A stretch of 48,238 nucleotides of DNA from Streptomyces graminilatus (GTDB taxonomy: Bacteria; Actinomycetota; Actinomycetes; Streptomycetales; Streptomycetaceae): contig NZ_LIQQ01000211.1 in assembly GCF_001418565.1 (NCBI RefSeq), positions 1-48,238 of the forward strand, in the 5' to 3' direction. Position numbers and translations under genes: made by a program. This document shows, piece by piece, positions 29,148 to 38,648 of this stretch. Each line of letters starts with the position of its first letter. Within the stretch, counting starts at the first letter, position 1. The notes below the pieces were generated by a model. The model was not told the DNA's origin. It searched no databases and saw only the letters and a list, made by a program, of their open reading frames with translations.

Positions 29148-32100
29148 GTGGCCACCCGTACCGTCAACGTCCGCCTGGTCGCGGACGTCAACCAGTACAC
29201 CCGCAGCATGCGGCGTGCCGCCGACAACACGTCCCGCATGGCCGGAATCGGGGCGAAGGCCGGCACGGCGATGGTCGCGGCGTTCGCGGTCGCCGCCGCC
29301 GCGGCGGCCAAGTTCGACAAAGAACTGAGCAACGTCCGCGCGGTGACGAGCGCGTCGGCAGCGGACATGGGCAAGCTCCGGGCCGCCGCGCTGGAGGCCG
29401 GGAAGACCACCAGCTTCACGGCGACGGAAGCAGCCCGCGCGGAGGCCGAGCTCGCGCGCGCCGGCGTCACGACCGCCGACATCATCGGCGGCGCCCTGAA
29501 GGGGTCGTTGGCGCTGGCCGCTTCCGGGCAGGTCGACCTCACCGAGGCCGCCGTCGTCTCCGCGCAGGCGATGAACACCTTCGGCCTGGCGGGCAAGGAC
29601 GTCACCCACATCGCCGACCTGCTCGCGGCCGGCGCCAACAAGAGCGCGGCGGACGTGCACGGCCTGGCCATGTCGCTCCGTATGGGCGGCCTGCTGGCCC
29701 ACCAGACCGGCCTGTCCATCGAGGACACCGTCGGCACCCTGGCGGCGTTCGCCGACCACGCCCTGATCGGCTCGGACGCAGGTACCAGCCTCAAGGTCAT
29801 GCTGCAGCGGCTGGTGCCGCAGTCCAAAGAGGCCAAGGGCACGATGGACGCCATCGGCTTCTCCGCCTACGACGCGTCTGGCAAATTCGTCGGGTTGTCC
29901 GAGCTGGCCGGCCGGATGAAGACGTCGTTCTCGAAGCTGACGCCCGAAGCCAGGAACTCGGCCATGGCGACCATCTTCGGTGCGGATGCCGTCCGGTCGG
30001 CGACGATCCTCTACGAGCTGGGCTCGGAGGGCATCAACGAGTACGTCAAGTCCGTCAACGACCAGGGCGCGGCGGGCCGCATGGCCGCCGTCCAGACCGA
30101 CAACCTGATCGGCGACCTGGAGCGGCTGCGCGGCGCGTTCGAGGTCGCGCTCATCGAAGGCGGCTCGTCGGCGAACGGTGCCCTGCGCGACATGACGCAG
30201 TGGGTCACCCGTCTCATCAACCTGTACAACGGCCTGTCACCGGAGCTCCAGCACGCCGTCACCCTGTTCACCGGGGTCGGCGGGGTGGTGACCCTCCTTG
30301 GAGCCGGGCTGCTGCTTCTGCTGCCGCGCATCGCGGCGACCCGGGCGGCACTGGTCAGCATGGGCATCACGGCCGCCCGCACCCGCGCAGCGATGATGGC
30401 CCTGGGGCGGCTCGGTAACGTGGTGATCGGTCTCACCGCGGTGAGCTGGAGCATCGACAAGATTGCCCAGCAGTTCGAGGCGACCCCGCCGAACGCCACG
30501 AAGATGGCCAACAGCCTCGTCGACCTGGCCCAGAAGGGGAAAGCCGCAGGCGAGCTGACGCGCCTGTTCGGCGACAACCTCGACGGATTCGGTGAGGCCG
30601 TCAAGCGCATCGCGCACCCGGGCGGCATGGACCGGGTCGAGGACTTTTTCGGGTCGTTCGACCCGGGCACCGACAAGGGCGGTCCGGGCCTCGACAAGGC
30701 GACCAAGAGGGTCGAGGCCCTCGACGAGGCGCTCGCCGCGCTGGTGGACTCCGGTAGTCCCGACGTGGCAGGCGATGCCTTCGGCCGGATGGCCGCGGAA
30801 GCCGAAGCGCAGGGCACCAGCACGGAGAAGCTGCGCACCCTGCTGCCGAAGTACAACGAGGCCCTGGTCGGGACCGACACCCAGTCCAAGCTGACCGCCG
30901 AGTCCCAGGCCAAGCTGGCGAAGGAAGCCAGCATGACCGCCGACGAGCTGCAGGACCAGCGGACCGAGGCGGAGAAGCTCTCGGACGCGCTGAAGAACCT
31001 GAACGGCGGGGCCATCTCGGCGGCCGAGTCCGAGATCTCCTTCCGTCAGTCCCTGAAGTCTCTGTCCGATGCAGTGAAGGACAACGGCCACAGCCTCGAC
31101 GTGACCACGGAGAAGGGGCAGGCCGTCAAAGGCGCCTTCCTGGACGCGGCCAAAGCGGCGATGGAGAACGCCAACGCGGTGGCCGAGCAGAAGGGCAGCC
31201 AGGAGGCGGGCCAGAAGGTCCTGACGAAGGACATCCGGCTGCTCAAGGAGCAGATGTCCGCGCTGGGCTTCTCCAAGGACGCGATCGACCGGCTCACAGG
31301 TGCCTACCTTCGGCTGCCTCCGGTGGTGCCCACGAAGGTCGAAGCGAAGACCACGCAGGCCATGAAGGACCTGGAGGCGGTGAAGGCGAAGGTCGCCTCG
31401 ACCAAGGGCAGGTCGTTCACGATGTCCGCGCTGACCAAGGAAGCGCGCACCGCCCTGGAGGACCTCGGCTTCAAGATCAAAACCACCAAGGGCAAGAAGG
31501 TCACCATCACCGTGCCCACCGGTGCCCAGAAGACAGCCGTCGATGCCCTGGCCGCCGCGATCCGTGCCCTGCAGGACAAGTCTGTGGCCGTGACCACGAC
31601 GTTCTACACGAGGGGGACCAAGAGCAAGGTTGCTCCCGCGCACCGCGACTACGGGGCGCAGGCCGACGGATCGATCCTGTCCTTCTACGCGGACGGCGGG
31701 GTGCGGGAGAACCACGTCGCGCAGATCGCGCGCAAGGGCTCCTGGCGGGTGTGGGCGGAGGACGAGGCTGGGGACGAGGCGTACATCCCGCTCGCCTCCA
31801 ACAAGCGGCCGAGGTCGCGGCAGATCGCCGCCGAGACGGTGAAGCGGCTCGGCGGCAGCGTGCAGTGGTTCGCCGACGGCGGTATCCCCGGCTTCACGTA
31901 CGCGCCGACGGGCAGGCCGGTCCTCGGTGGGCCGTCGGACGCCAAGTCGCGCTACGACCAGGAGATCGAGGACCTCAAGAAGGCTTGGGCCGACCTCACC
32001 AAAGCGTTGGCCGACGCCAGGAAGAAGACCGACGCCCTCAAGGACGCCGAGCGGAACCTCGCGCGGGTCCGCAAGTCGAAGCCGACGAAACGGCAGCTGG

Positions 32101-33194
32101 AAGCCGCGCAGGACAGGGTGGCCGACGCCCGCAAGGCGAAGGGCACGGCCGACGCCAAGGTCCGCCAGGAGCGCGCCGACGTCTACGCCGCCGACGCCGA
32201 ACTGGGCCTGAAGAAGGGCGCGAAGGCACCCCGCGGGTTCAACCTGAAAGCCTACGAAACCCAGTTGAACGAGAGCGTCGCGGCGACGGAGACGTGGCGC
32301 AAGAACCTGTCGAAGATCGGGCAGCGGGGCGGCAAGGAACTCCAGCAGCTACTGGAGGGCATGGGCGAGGACGGCTACGCACTCGTCAACGCCCTCGCCG
32401 GGGCGTCCGACAAGCAGTTCAAGTCCATCGTGGCCAAGCTGGAGAAGACCGGTGACTTCGCCAAGGCGACCTTGAAGGACTTCACCAGCCAGCTCGGCAG
32501 CTCGACGAAGGAGAGCCAGAAGTTCGCCGCCGACCTCCAGAAGCTGGCGGCGGCCGGGTTCGGGGACCTCGCCCAGGCCCTCGCCGCGCAGGGTGACGCC
32601 TCCGCGATGGCCCTCGCCTCCGAGGCCGTGGGCAACAGCAAGGCGGCTGCGGCGGCCAACGCCCAGGTCGGCAAGGCGCAGTCGACGCTCACCGGCGAGG
32701 ACCTCGCGAACTCGCTGGTGCTGCTGTCCACCCTCCGGGGCGGTCCGGGGCGCGGGTATGCCGACCTGATCGCCGCCGGGCTGGACACGGCGACGATCAA
32801 GGCTCTGGTCCCGAAGATGACCAAGCAGATCGGCGGCCTGCCGGAGGCGAACAAGGCGACGTTCGTCCGGCAGTGGGTCGCGCAGGGCGGCAAGGCGATG
32901 GCGGCCGGCGGCATCCTCAACCGGCCCACCATGGTCCTGGGCGGCGAGGCCCGCGTGCCCGAGTCGTGGATCCCGTGGAACGGCAGCGCCCGCTCCAGGG
33001 CGCTGCTCGCCAAGACCGCCGCCGCCATGGGCTACCAGATGGTGCCCGCCGGACGGTACGGAGGCGGCGGCGTCTCCTCGGCGGCCGTCGCCCGGGAGGT
33101 GTCCCGGCAGATCACCGTGAACCTGTACGGGGCCAAGCAGTCGACGGCCGAGCAGGCCCACGACATCGGCCGAATCATCGCCTTCACCAGCTGA
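29148..33194 (+). CDS. Tail tape measure protein
   Basis: 1348 aa, GTG start. The largest gene of the element. Residues 1-330 contain the phage tail tape measure core (KFDKELSNVRAVTSASAADM; AMNTFGLAGKDVTHIADLLA; FGADAVRSATILYELG). Hydrophobic segments occur at about 40-50 and 365-400 (LFTGVGGVVTLLGAGLLLLL). The rest alternates long helices with a Lys/Arg-rich coiled coil near 930-1020. At about 0.15 nm per residue the tail would be roughly 200 nm. It sets tail length and may reach the cell membrane during DNA entry. Confidence 0.93.
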   Translation: MATRTVNVRLVADVNQYTRSMRRAADNTSRMAGIGAKAGTAMVAAFAVAAAAAAKFDKELSNVRAVTSASAADMGKLRAAALEAGKTTSFTATEAARAEAELARAGVTTADIIGGALKGSLALAASGQVDLTEAAVVSAQAMNTFGLAGKDVTHIADLLAAGANKSAADVHGLAMSLRMGGLLAHQTGLSIEDTVGTLAAFADHALIGSDAGTSLKVMLQRLVPQSKEAKGTMDAIGFSAYDASGKFVGLSELAGRMKTSFSKLTPEARNSAMATIFGADAVRSATILYELGSEGINEYVKSVNDQGAAGRMAAVQTDNLIGDLERLRGAFEVALIEGGSSANGALRDMTQWVTRLINLYNGLSPELQHAVTLFTGVGGVVTLLGAGLLLLLPRIAATRAALVSMGITAARTRAAMMALGRLGNVVIGLTAVSWSIDKIAQQFEATPPNATKMANSLVDLAQKGKAAGELTRLFGDNLDGFGEAVKRIAHPGGMDRVEDFFGSFDPGTDKGGPGLDKATKRVEALDEALAALVDSGSPDVAGDAFGRMAAEAEAQGTSTEKLRTLLPKYNEALVGTDTQSKLTAESQAKLAKEASMTADELQDQRTEAEKLSDALKNLNGGAISAAESEISFRQSLKSLSDAVKDNGHSLDVTTEKGQAVKGAFLDAAKAAMENANAVAEQKGSQEAGQKVLTKDIRLLKEQMSALGFSKDAIDRLTGAYLRLPPVVPTKVEAKTTQAMKDLEAVKAKVASTKGRSFTMSALTKEARTALEDLGFKIKTTKGKKVTITVPTGAQKTAVDALAAAIRALQDKSVAVTTTFYTRGTKSKVAPAHRDYGAQADGSILSFYADGGVRENHVAQIARKGSWRVWAEDEAGDEAYIPLASNKRPRSRQIAAETVKRLGGSVQWFADGGIPGFTYAPTGRPVLGGPSDAKSRYDQEIEDLKKAWADLTKALADARKKTDALKDAERNLARVRKSKPTKRQLEAAQDRVADARKAKGTADAKVRQERADVYAADAELGLKKGAKAPRGFNLKAYETQLNESVAATETWRKNLSKIGQRGGKELQQLLEGMGEDGYALVNALAGASDKQFKSIVAKLEKTGDFAKATLKDFTSQLGSSTKESQKFAADLQKLAAAGFGDLAQALAAQGDASAMALASEAVGNSKAAAAANAQVGKAQSTLTGEDLANSLVLLSTLRGGPGRGYADLIAAGLDTATIKALVPKMTKQIGGLPEANKATFVRQWVAQGGKAMAAGGILNRPTMVLGGEARVPESWIPWNGSARSRALLAKTAAAMGYQMVPAGRYGGGGVSSAAVAREVSRQITVNLYGAKQSTAEQAHDIGRIIAFTS

Positions 33195-33207
33195 AAAGGG
33201 GTTCGGT

Positions 33208-34077
33208 ATGCCGTACACGCCGGGCGCCGCCCTGGACGGCCTCAGGGCGAGCCTGGGCAGCGTGAACCTGGGTGCCGTCGACTCCGACGGCACCGCCTGG
33301 TTCCTCCAGAGCCTGGACGGCTGGGACAGCCCCGAGGTCCGCGCGGAGTTCACCGACCGCGAGGCCGACCACGGCGCCTGGGCGTCCCCGGTCTACCTCG
33401 GCTCACGCCCCATCACCCTGGCCGGCACCATCGTCGCCCCGTCGCAGGACCTCCTGGAGGCGGCGATGGAGCGGCTGCGTGCAGCTGCCGCCCTCACCGA
33501 CACCGTGCTGACGGTGTGGGAGACGGTGGCGAAGCAGGCCACGGTGCGCCGCAGCGGGAAGCCGCTCATGCAGTACGTCACCGACACCACGGCGACGTAC
33601 TCGGTGATGGTGACCGCGCAGGATCCGCGCCGGTACAGCACCACCCTGTCCACCGGCACGACCGCGCTGCCGTCCACCACCGGCGGCCTCGCCTTCCCCG
33701 CCGCGTTCCCCCTCACCTTCTCGGCGGCGACCGTGGCCGGACTCATCAACGCCGTGAACTCCGGGACCGTGGACACCCGGCCGGTCCTCACCATCACCGG
33801 CCCGGTCGTCGCCCCTGTCATCGCCGCCCTGTACCCGGACGGCACCGTGCGCCAGCTCATCTACTCCCTGGACCTGGTCACCGGGGACGTCCTGACCATC
33901 GACACCGACGCGCGGACCGTCCTGCTGAGCGGCGGGGTGTCGAGGCGCCGGTTCATGACCGTTGCCGGGGGCTGGCCCGTCATCCCCGCTGGCTCGTCCG
34001 TCAGCTACCAGTTCCAGTCCGGCACCTACAACGCGACCGCGATGCTGACCGCCTCTTGGCGCTCGGCATGGATGTGA
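33208..34077 (+). CDS. Distal tail protein (Dit-like)
   Basis: 289 aa, ATG start with AAAAGGGG upstream. The N-terminal 120 residues (WFLQSLDGWDSPEVRAEFTDR; SRPITLAGTIVAPSQDLLE) and the beta-rich second half (VSRRRFMTVAGGWPVIPAG) match distal tail proteins of siphophages, which form the hub at the tail tip. Position after the tape measure is standard. Confidence 0.85.
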   Translation: MPYTPGAALDGLRASLGSVNLGAVDSDGTAWFLQSLDGWDSPEVRAEFTDREADHGAWASPVYLGSRPITLAGTIVAPSQDLLEAAMERLRAAAALTDTVLTVWETVAKQATVRRSGKPLMQYVTDTTATYSVMVTAQDPRRYSTTLSTGTTALPSTTGGLAFPAAFPLTFSAATVAGLINAVNSGTVDTRPVLTITGPVVAPVIAALYPDGTVRQLIYSLDLVTGDVLTIDTDARTVLLSGGVSRRRFMTVAGGWPVIPAGSSVSYQFQSGTYNATAMLTASWRSAWM

Positions 34078-34087
34078 GGAGGCCGGT

Positions 34088-35116
34088 ATGCCGGTAGACC
34101 CGTGGGCCATCGACACCCTGACGTTCTCCGGGCTGGAGGCCCGCAACGCGGACAGCATGCTCGTGATGGGCAACGGGACCGCGCTCGGCTCCCGGTCCGG
34201 GGTGCGCCCCGGCGACCCGGGCCTGACCGTCACCCTGGCCGGTACAACCATCAACTGCAGCGCGGGCGTGGCTGCCGTCGCCTACGCCGGGCAAGGCATC
34301 TACCGGGTGGCGTTCCCCTCCTCGGTGTCTCCCGGCACCTACACCGCCGCGCACGCCACCCTCAACCGCATCGACCTGGTGTATCTGCGGGTGTGGGACA
34401 ACGCGGTCGACGCCTCCGGCCTCAACAAGGCGGACATCGTCTACCTGGCCGGCACCCCGTCCGGATCGCCCGTCGCGCCGACTCCGGCGGGCACCCAGAT
34501 CTACATGCCGCTCGCCACGATCACCGTGCTGTCCGTGTCGAACGGCGGCACCGCCTCCGTGTCGACCGCTGTACGCCCGGCGACCGTTGCACCGGGCGGC
34601 ATCCTGCCCGCCACTACGGCCCCGTCCAGCCCGTACACCGGCCAGTACTACGACGACGGCAGCAACCTGCGCCGCTGGAACGGCACCGCGTGGCAGACCG
34701 TGTCACCCCTGGCCGTGTCTGCGTCCGACCAGATCAGCATGCCGGGCTCGTTCACGACGGGTAGTTTCGTCGACTTCACCGCCGGTCAGTGGCCGCCCGT
34801 GACGGTGACTGTGCCGCCCTCGGGACAGGTGCGGGTGACGATCGGCGCGGCCGTCGCGAACACCGTCTCCGGCAGCGCGACGGCATGGGCATCGTGGCGG
34901 GCCACCGGCGCGTCCACCATGGGCGCCTCCGAGAAGAACTCGGTGACCACGATCGGAGCCCGCACGTACGCGAGCCGGGTGTACGTCCTGTCCGGGCTGA
35001 CTCCGGGCGCCTCCCTCACGATCACGCCGGTCTACCAGGTGTCCGCAGCCGGCACGATCGGCTCGGTGACCCGCGTGTCCGACGGACAGCTCATCGTGGA
35101 GCCGATCGCCGGATGA
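34088..35116 (+). CDS. Minor tail/baseplate protein
   Basis: 342 aa, ATG start with GAGGAGG upstream. The N-terminal 170 residues (NADSMLVMGNGTALGSRSGV; RIDLVYLRVWDNAVDASGL) are of a type seen in actinophage baseplate and minor tail proteins; the second half is Ser/Thr-rich beta structure. It overlaps the next gene. Probably a tip component or fibre anchor. Confidence 0.75.
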   Translation: MPVDPWAIDTLTFSGLEARNADSMLVMGNGTALGSRSGVRPGDPGLTVTLAGTTINCSAGVAAVAYAGQGIYRVAFPSSVSPGTYTAAHATLNRIDLVYLRVWDNAVDASGLNKADIVYLAGTPSGSPVAPTPAGTQIYMPLATITVLSVSNGGTASVSTAVRPATVAPGGILPATTAPSSPYTGQYYDDGSNLRRWNGTAWQTVSPLAVSASDQISMPGSFTTGSFVDFTAGQWPPVTVTVPPSGQVRVTIGAAVANTVSGSATAWASWRATGASTMGASEKNSVTTIGARTYASRVYVLSGLTPGASLTITPVYQVSAAGTIGSVTRVSDGQLIVEPIAG

Positions 35117-36189
35117 GCGCCGTCACCCTGGCCTGGTTCGGCTGCGATCTACAGACCGGCGGGATCATCGAGGACCTGCCCGCCCTCACCCCGTCCGGAG
35201 CCCTGTCCCGCAGGCTCGGCGACCTCACCACCCTGCAAGCGACCCTCACCCTGCCCGGTGCCCCGAGGGGGTGGGCGGAGGCTACCGCCCCGGGTGCCAC
35301 GCTGCTGGTCGCCGTCGACACCGCCACCGACACCCCGCTGTGGGCCGGCGCCGTCGTGTCGAGGGAAGGAGGCAGCGGCCAGAGCGTGCAGCTCGGCGCC
35401 GCCACCCTGGAACGGTATTTGGACGGCCGCTACCCCGGCACCCAGACCCTCATCGGAGCCGACCAGGCCGCCGTCGTCACCGCGCTCGTCACCCCCGCGC
35501 TTACCGACGGCCCGCCGCTGGTCATCGACGCCCCCGCCACCGGGGTGACGCTGGACTACCTGACCCAGGACGGCGACGACAAAACGATCCTGTCCTGCCT
35601 CCAGGAACTCATGGGCATGGACGGCGGCCCCGAGTGGACCATCGACGTCACCTGGAACGCCGCCCACAACGGCTTCGAATTCCCCCTGCGGGTCCGGCCC
35701 TCGGTCGGCCTGCACACGGCGACCTCGTGCACATTCGACTTCCCGGGCTGCGTCGCCGCCTACACGCTCGCCGAGTCCTACGAGGCGGGCAAGGGCGCCA
35801 CCGTCGTCGTCGCGCGCGGCGAGGGCGAGGGAATCTCGCGTCTCACCTCGTCGCCGCACGTGGCGACCGTGCTGATCGCGAACGGCTGGCCGCGCTGGGA
35901 ATACCGGTTCACCCCCGCGACGGGCGTGACGGACCCCGACCAGTTGGAGGCGCACGCCGCCCGGTCCCTGGCGCTGATGGCGCAGGGAGCCCAGGTGTGG
36001 TCCGTCGAGGCGGTCGCTTCCCGAGCCCCGCGCCTGGGCCAGGACTGGGGGCTGGGCGACAGCATCCACCTGGCCGTCGAGACCTCGCCCCGCCACCCCG
36101 CCGGCGCCGACATGACGGCCCGCTGCTGGTCCTGGGAACTGGACGCCGGCGCCGACCGCGTCCGGCCGATCCTTGTGGAGGAGAGCTGA
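35113..36189 (+). CDS. Tail hub protein (Gp37-like)
   Basis: 358 aa from the ATG at 35113. The N-terminal 130 residues and the middle (GVTLDYLTQDGDDKTILSCL; GPEWTIDVTWN) resemble the siphovirus ReqiPepy6 Gp37-like group, which corresponds to tail hub or Tal proteins. A later part, LESYEAGKG-like (AESYEAGKGATVVVARGEGEG), continues the fold. No peptidase motif was seen. Overlaps the next start as TGATG. Confidence 0.78.
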   Translation: MSAVTLAWFGCDLQTGGIIEDLPALTPSGALSRRLGDLTTLQATLTLPGAPRGWAEATAPGATLLVAVDTATDTPLWAGAVVSREGGSGQSVQLGAATLERYLDGRYPGTQTLIGADQAAVVTALVTPALTDGPPLVIDAPATGVTLDYLTQDGDDKTILSCLQELMGMDGGPEWTIDVTWNAAHNGFEFPLRVRPSVGLHTATSCTFDFPGCVAAYTLAESYEAGKGATVVVARGEGEGISRLTSSPHVATVLIANGWPRWEYRFTPATGVTDPDQLEAHAARSLALMAQGAQVWSVEAVASRAPRLGQDWGLGDSIHLAVETSPRHPAGADMTARCWSWELDAGADRVRPILVEES

Positions 36190-36929
36190 TGCCCCGACAG
36201 CTCGACCAGCTGCCCGCCGACGCAACCAGCCTCGCCCGCCGCCTCGTCACCCTGGAACGGGAGGTGAAGGAGCTGAGGGCCGCCCGCCGTCTCGGGTCGG
36301 CGACGGCGAGCAACATCCGCCTGTACTCGGCGGACGGCACGGTCCTGCTGGCCGAGCTCGCCCCCGACGACAGCGGCGCGGGTGGCCTGTGGACCCGCGG
36401 CCTGCAGAGCCCCCTCAACATCTCGTCCTACCTCGGCTCCGGAGAACTCGCGTTCCGGCCCGTTGAGAACGGCCTCGTCCAGGTGCCGGGCCGCGTCTAC
36501 TACGACAGCGACGCATACCAGTACTCCGACCTCACCCTGACCTCAGGCGCGGTCGCCGCAACCGACCACCAGGCCCTGCTCAGGCTGGAATCGGTCTTCC
36601 TGGGCCAGACGCCCTACGCCTACCTGCAGAGCGAGAACGGCGGCGAGTGCGGCCTCGACGTCACCGGAATCCTGACCGCGGGAAGTTTCGCCTTCGGCCA
36701 GGCCGCCATCACACCGTCCGCCGCGAACACCCCCACCTCGGTGGCCGTCACCGGCCTCAGCGTCAAGGGCACCACATTCCTCGGCTACGCCGTGGCCACC
36801 ACCACCAGCCCCGGATCACAGGTCACCGGCACGAGCGCCACCTCGGTCACCTCGTCGGGCCTGACCGTGTGGGCCACCCGCACCAACACCACGCAAACCT
36901 TCGTGAACTGGATGGTGATCGGCCTGTGA
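36189..36929 (+). CDS. Tail fibre protein with lectin-like end
   Basis: 246 aa from the ATG at 36189. The first 40 residues are a coiled coil (SLARRLVTLEREVKELRAARR) that would trimerise; the middle is beta-rich; the last 60 residues (TFLGYAVATTTSPGS to NWMVIG) look like a small beta sandwich such as H-type lectin. It is a good candidate for receptor recognition. It precedes a small Cys protein and the lysis genes. Confidence 0.7.
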   Translation: MPRQLDQLPADATSLARRLVTLEREVKELRAARRLGSATASNIRLYSADGTVLLAELAPDDSGAGGLWTRGLQSPLNISSYLGSGELAFRPVENGLVQVPGRVYYDSDAYQYSDLTLTSGAVAATDHQALLRLESVFLGQTPYAYLQSENGGECGLDVTGILTAGSFAFGQAAITPSAANTPTSVAVTGLSVKGTTFLGYAVATTTSPGSQVTGTSATSVTSSGLTVWATRTNTTQTFVNWMVIGL

Positions 36930-37144
36930 GCACGCCCGCCCCCGCACCTGTCTTCGAGCCCGCGCTGTGGTACTCCGTCGTCGCCCGCGACGACAACGAG
37001 GCCTGCGCCAACAACGGTCAGGAGTTCACGGTGAACCCCTGCTACTCCAACGGCGGCATTGTCGTCATCGAGTGCGGCCTGTGCGGACAGCACATGACGC
37101 TCGTCTCCGCGGCCCTGCTCGACCCGCAGCCAGAGTTCTCCTGA
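36926..37144 (+). CDS. Small Cys-containing protein
   Basis: 72 aa, GTG start overlapping the fibre stop. Cysteines at CANNGQEF, NPCYSNG and ECGLCGQH suggest a metal or disulfide-stabilised fold. Not recognised; similar short proteins follow fibre genes in Streptomyces phages. Ends before a terminator. Confidence 0.6.
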   Translation: MSTPAPAPVFEPALWYSVVARDDNEACANNGQEFTVNPCYSNGGIVVIECGLCGQHMTLVSAALLDPQPEFS

Positions 37145-37163
37145 CCCATCTCGACCCATTCCG

Positions 37164-37189
37164 CCCCGGAGCCAGCAAGCCGGGGTTTT
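37164..37189 (+). terminator. Intrinsic terminator between tail and lysis genes
   Basis: CCCCGG (37164-37169) and CCGGGG (37180-37185) form a 6-bp stem with a 10-nt loop, followed by TTTT. It ends the tail operon just before the endolysin gene. Confidence 0.75.
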
Positions 37190-37208
37190 CTCATGCTCTG
37201 GAGGGCTC

Positions 37209-38153
37209 GTGAAGACCGGACCTCAGCGGTATCCAGGCGCGAGCCTGGCCGCCTGGTATCAGGACACGTTCGGTGGCGACGCGATGGAGGTGAACGTCGT
37301 TGTCCTGCACACCACGGAGGGTCGCGCGCTGCCCGACTACGGGGGTGGCGGGTCGGCGCCGAACCTGACGGCGGTCCCTGATCTGGCGGCGAAGAAGCTG
37401 CGCTGGTTCCAGCATTTCGACATTGAGACGTCGTCGCGGGCGCTGGTGAACAAGCCGGGTGGCGTGGCGACGAACACCCTGAACGTCTGCCAGGTCGAGC
37501 TGGTCGGCACGTGTGATCCCGTCACGCACCGCGAGTGGGGCACCAAGCCGCACATCTTCTGGCCGGAGGCCCCGGACTGGGCGCTCGCCGAGCTGGTGGT
37601 GTTCCTGCGGTGGATGAACGCGCAGCACGGCGTACCGCTGGCGGGCCCGAAGGCGTGGCCCGCATACCCGAGTTCATACGGGGCGACGGACTCGCGGTTC
37701 ACGTTCGCCGAGTGGAACGCGTTCGCTGGCGTGTGCGGCCACATGCATGTCCCGGAGAACGACCACGGCGACCCCGGCGCCCTGGATTTCAACCGACTGC
37801 TCGCCCTGGCCAAGGGCACCACCGAGGAGGACGACGTGCCGCTGACCGATGCGGAAATCAGCAAGATCGCCAAGGCGTCGGCGAAGGAGAACTGGGCGTA
37901 CCTGCTCGACTCGCCGACCGCAGCTGAGGGCACGAACCCGGCGCGGACGGCAGGGACGTTCCTGCGCTACGGCGACGCGAAGTATGCCGCGACCACCGCG
38001 CAGATCGGTGCGTTGCAGGGCGCGGTGACCGCGCTCGCCGCTGTGGTGGGCAACGCGGGCGGGATCACCGCCGAACAGGTCCAGGCCGCCGCCGAGGCAG
38101 GCGCCAACGCCGCGCTGGACCGGCTCGGCGACGCACTCACCGAAGGGAACTGA
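37209..38153 (+). CDS. Endolysin, N-acetylmuramoyl-L-alanine amidase type
   Basis: 314 aa, GTG start with GGAGGG 6 bp upstream. The catalytic domain (residues 1-195) has the amidase_2/PGRP features: VVLHTTEG with the first zinc His, TLNVCQVELVG in the core, and CGHMHVPENDHGDPG with the later zinc and catalytic residues. The C-terminal 110 residues are helical (AEISKIAKASAKENWAYLL; AEQVQAAAEAGANAAL), perhaps a cell-wall targeting or multimer domain. It cuts the peptidoglycan at the end of infection. No signal peptide, so export would need the holins. Confidence 0.88.
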   Translation: MKTGPQRYPGASLAAWYQDTFGGDAMEVNVVVLHTTEGRALPDYGGGGSAPNLTAVPDLAAKKLRWFQHFDIETSSRALVNKPGGVATNTLNVCQVELVGTCDPVTHREWGTKPHIFWPEAPDWALAELVVFLRWMNAQHGVPLAGPKAWPAYPSSYGATDSRFTFAEWNAFAGVCGHMHVPENDHGDPGALDFNRLLALAKGTTEEDDVPLTDAEISKIAKASAKENWAYLLDSPTAAEGTNPARTAGTFLRYGDAKYAATTAQIGALQGAVTALAAVVGNAGGITAEQVQAAAEAGANAALDRLGDALTEGN

Positions 38154-38155
38154 CC

Positions 38156-38341
38156 ATGAAGGTGTCGAAGTACGCGAAGGCAGTCACGTCCGGACTGGCC
38201 GCGGGCGCAGCCTCGCTCGCCACCGCCCTGGCCGACAGCACCATCACCACCCAGGAAGGACTGACCGCCGTGGCGGCTGTCCTCGCCGCACTCGGCTTCA
38301 CCTGGGCGGTGCCCAACAGAGACCCGCAGGGCAAGGCGTGA
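38156..38341 (+). CDS. Putative holin
   Basis: 61 aa, ATG start with GAAGGGA upstream, 2 bp after the endolysin stop. Two hydrophobic stretches (AVTSGLAAGAASLATALA and GLTAVAAVLAALGFTWAV) with a short turn; basic N-terminus. This size and topology beside an endolysin fits a class II holin. It would permeabilise the membrane to release the endolysin. Confidence 0.75.
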   Translation: MKVSKYAKAVTSGLAAGAASLATALADSTITTQEGLTAVAAVLAALGFTWAVPNRDPQGKA

Positions 38342-38598
38342 GCACCCCGGACCCCGGGGTGTACATCTCCACTGCTCAGATGTATCAGGAGGTGAGGGAC
38401 CTGGCTCAGACGGTCGGCCGCATCGAGTCCAAGGTGGACGGCTTCATCGACGAGGCGAAGGACATCCGCTCGGATGTCCAAGACCATGAGCTCAGGATCC
38501 GCACCCTGGAACGCGCCCGCTGGCCGATGCCCACGATCGGTGTCCTCGCCGGACTCGCCGGCGCCGCGACGGGCGCTGTCGCCCTGTTCGCCAGATGA
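38338..38598 (+). CDS. Membrane-anchored coiled-coil protein, second holin-like
   Basis: 86 aa, GTG start. Residues 15-60 form a coiled coil (YQEVRDLAQTVGRIESKVDG; DHELRIRTLERAR) and the C-terminal 22 residues are one membrane segment (IGVLAGLAGAATGAVALF). Such proteins follow the holin in many actinophages and may act as holin partner or antiholin. It ends the lysis operon. Confidence 0.68.
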   Translation: MSTPDPGVYISTAQMYQEVRDLAQTVGRIESKVDGFIDEAKDIRSDVQDHELRIRTLERARWPMPTIGVLAGLAGAATGAVALFAR

Positions 38599-38600
38599 CT

Positions 38601-38635
38601 GCGGCCCCGCTCTCTTCGGAGGGCGGGGCCGCTTT
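38601..38635 (+). terminator. Terminator ending the late operon
   Basis: GCGGCCCCGC (38601-38610) and GCGGGGCCGC (38623-38632) pair perfectly with a 12-nt loop, followed by TTT. It separates the rightward lysis genes from the convergent DUF5753 gene, and its symmetry allows use in both directions. Confidence 0.8.
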
Positions 38636-38648
38636 CGTGCGTCCAGGG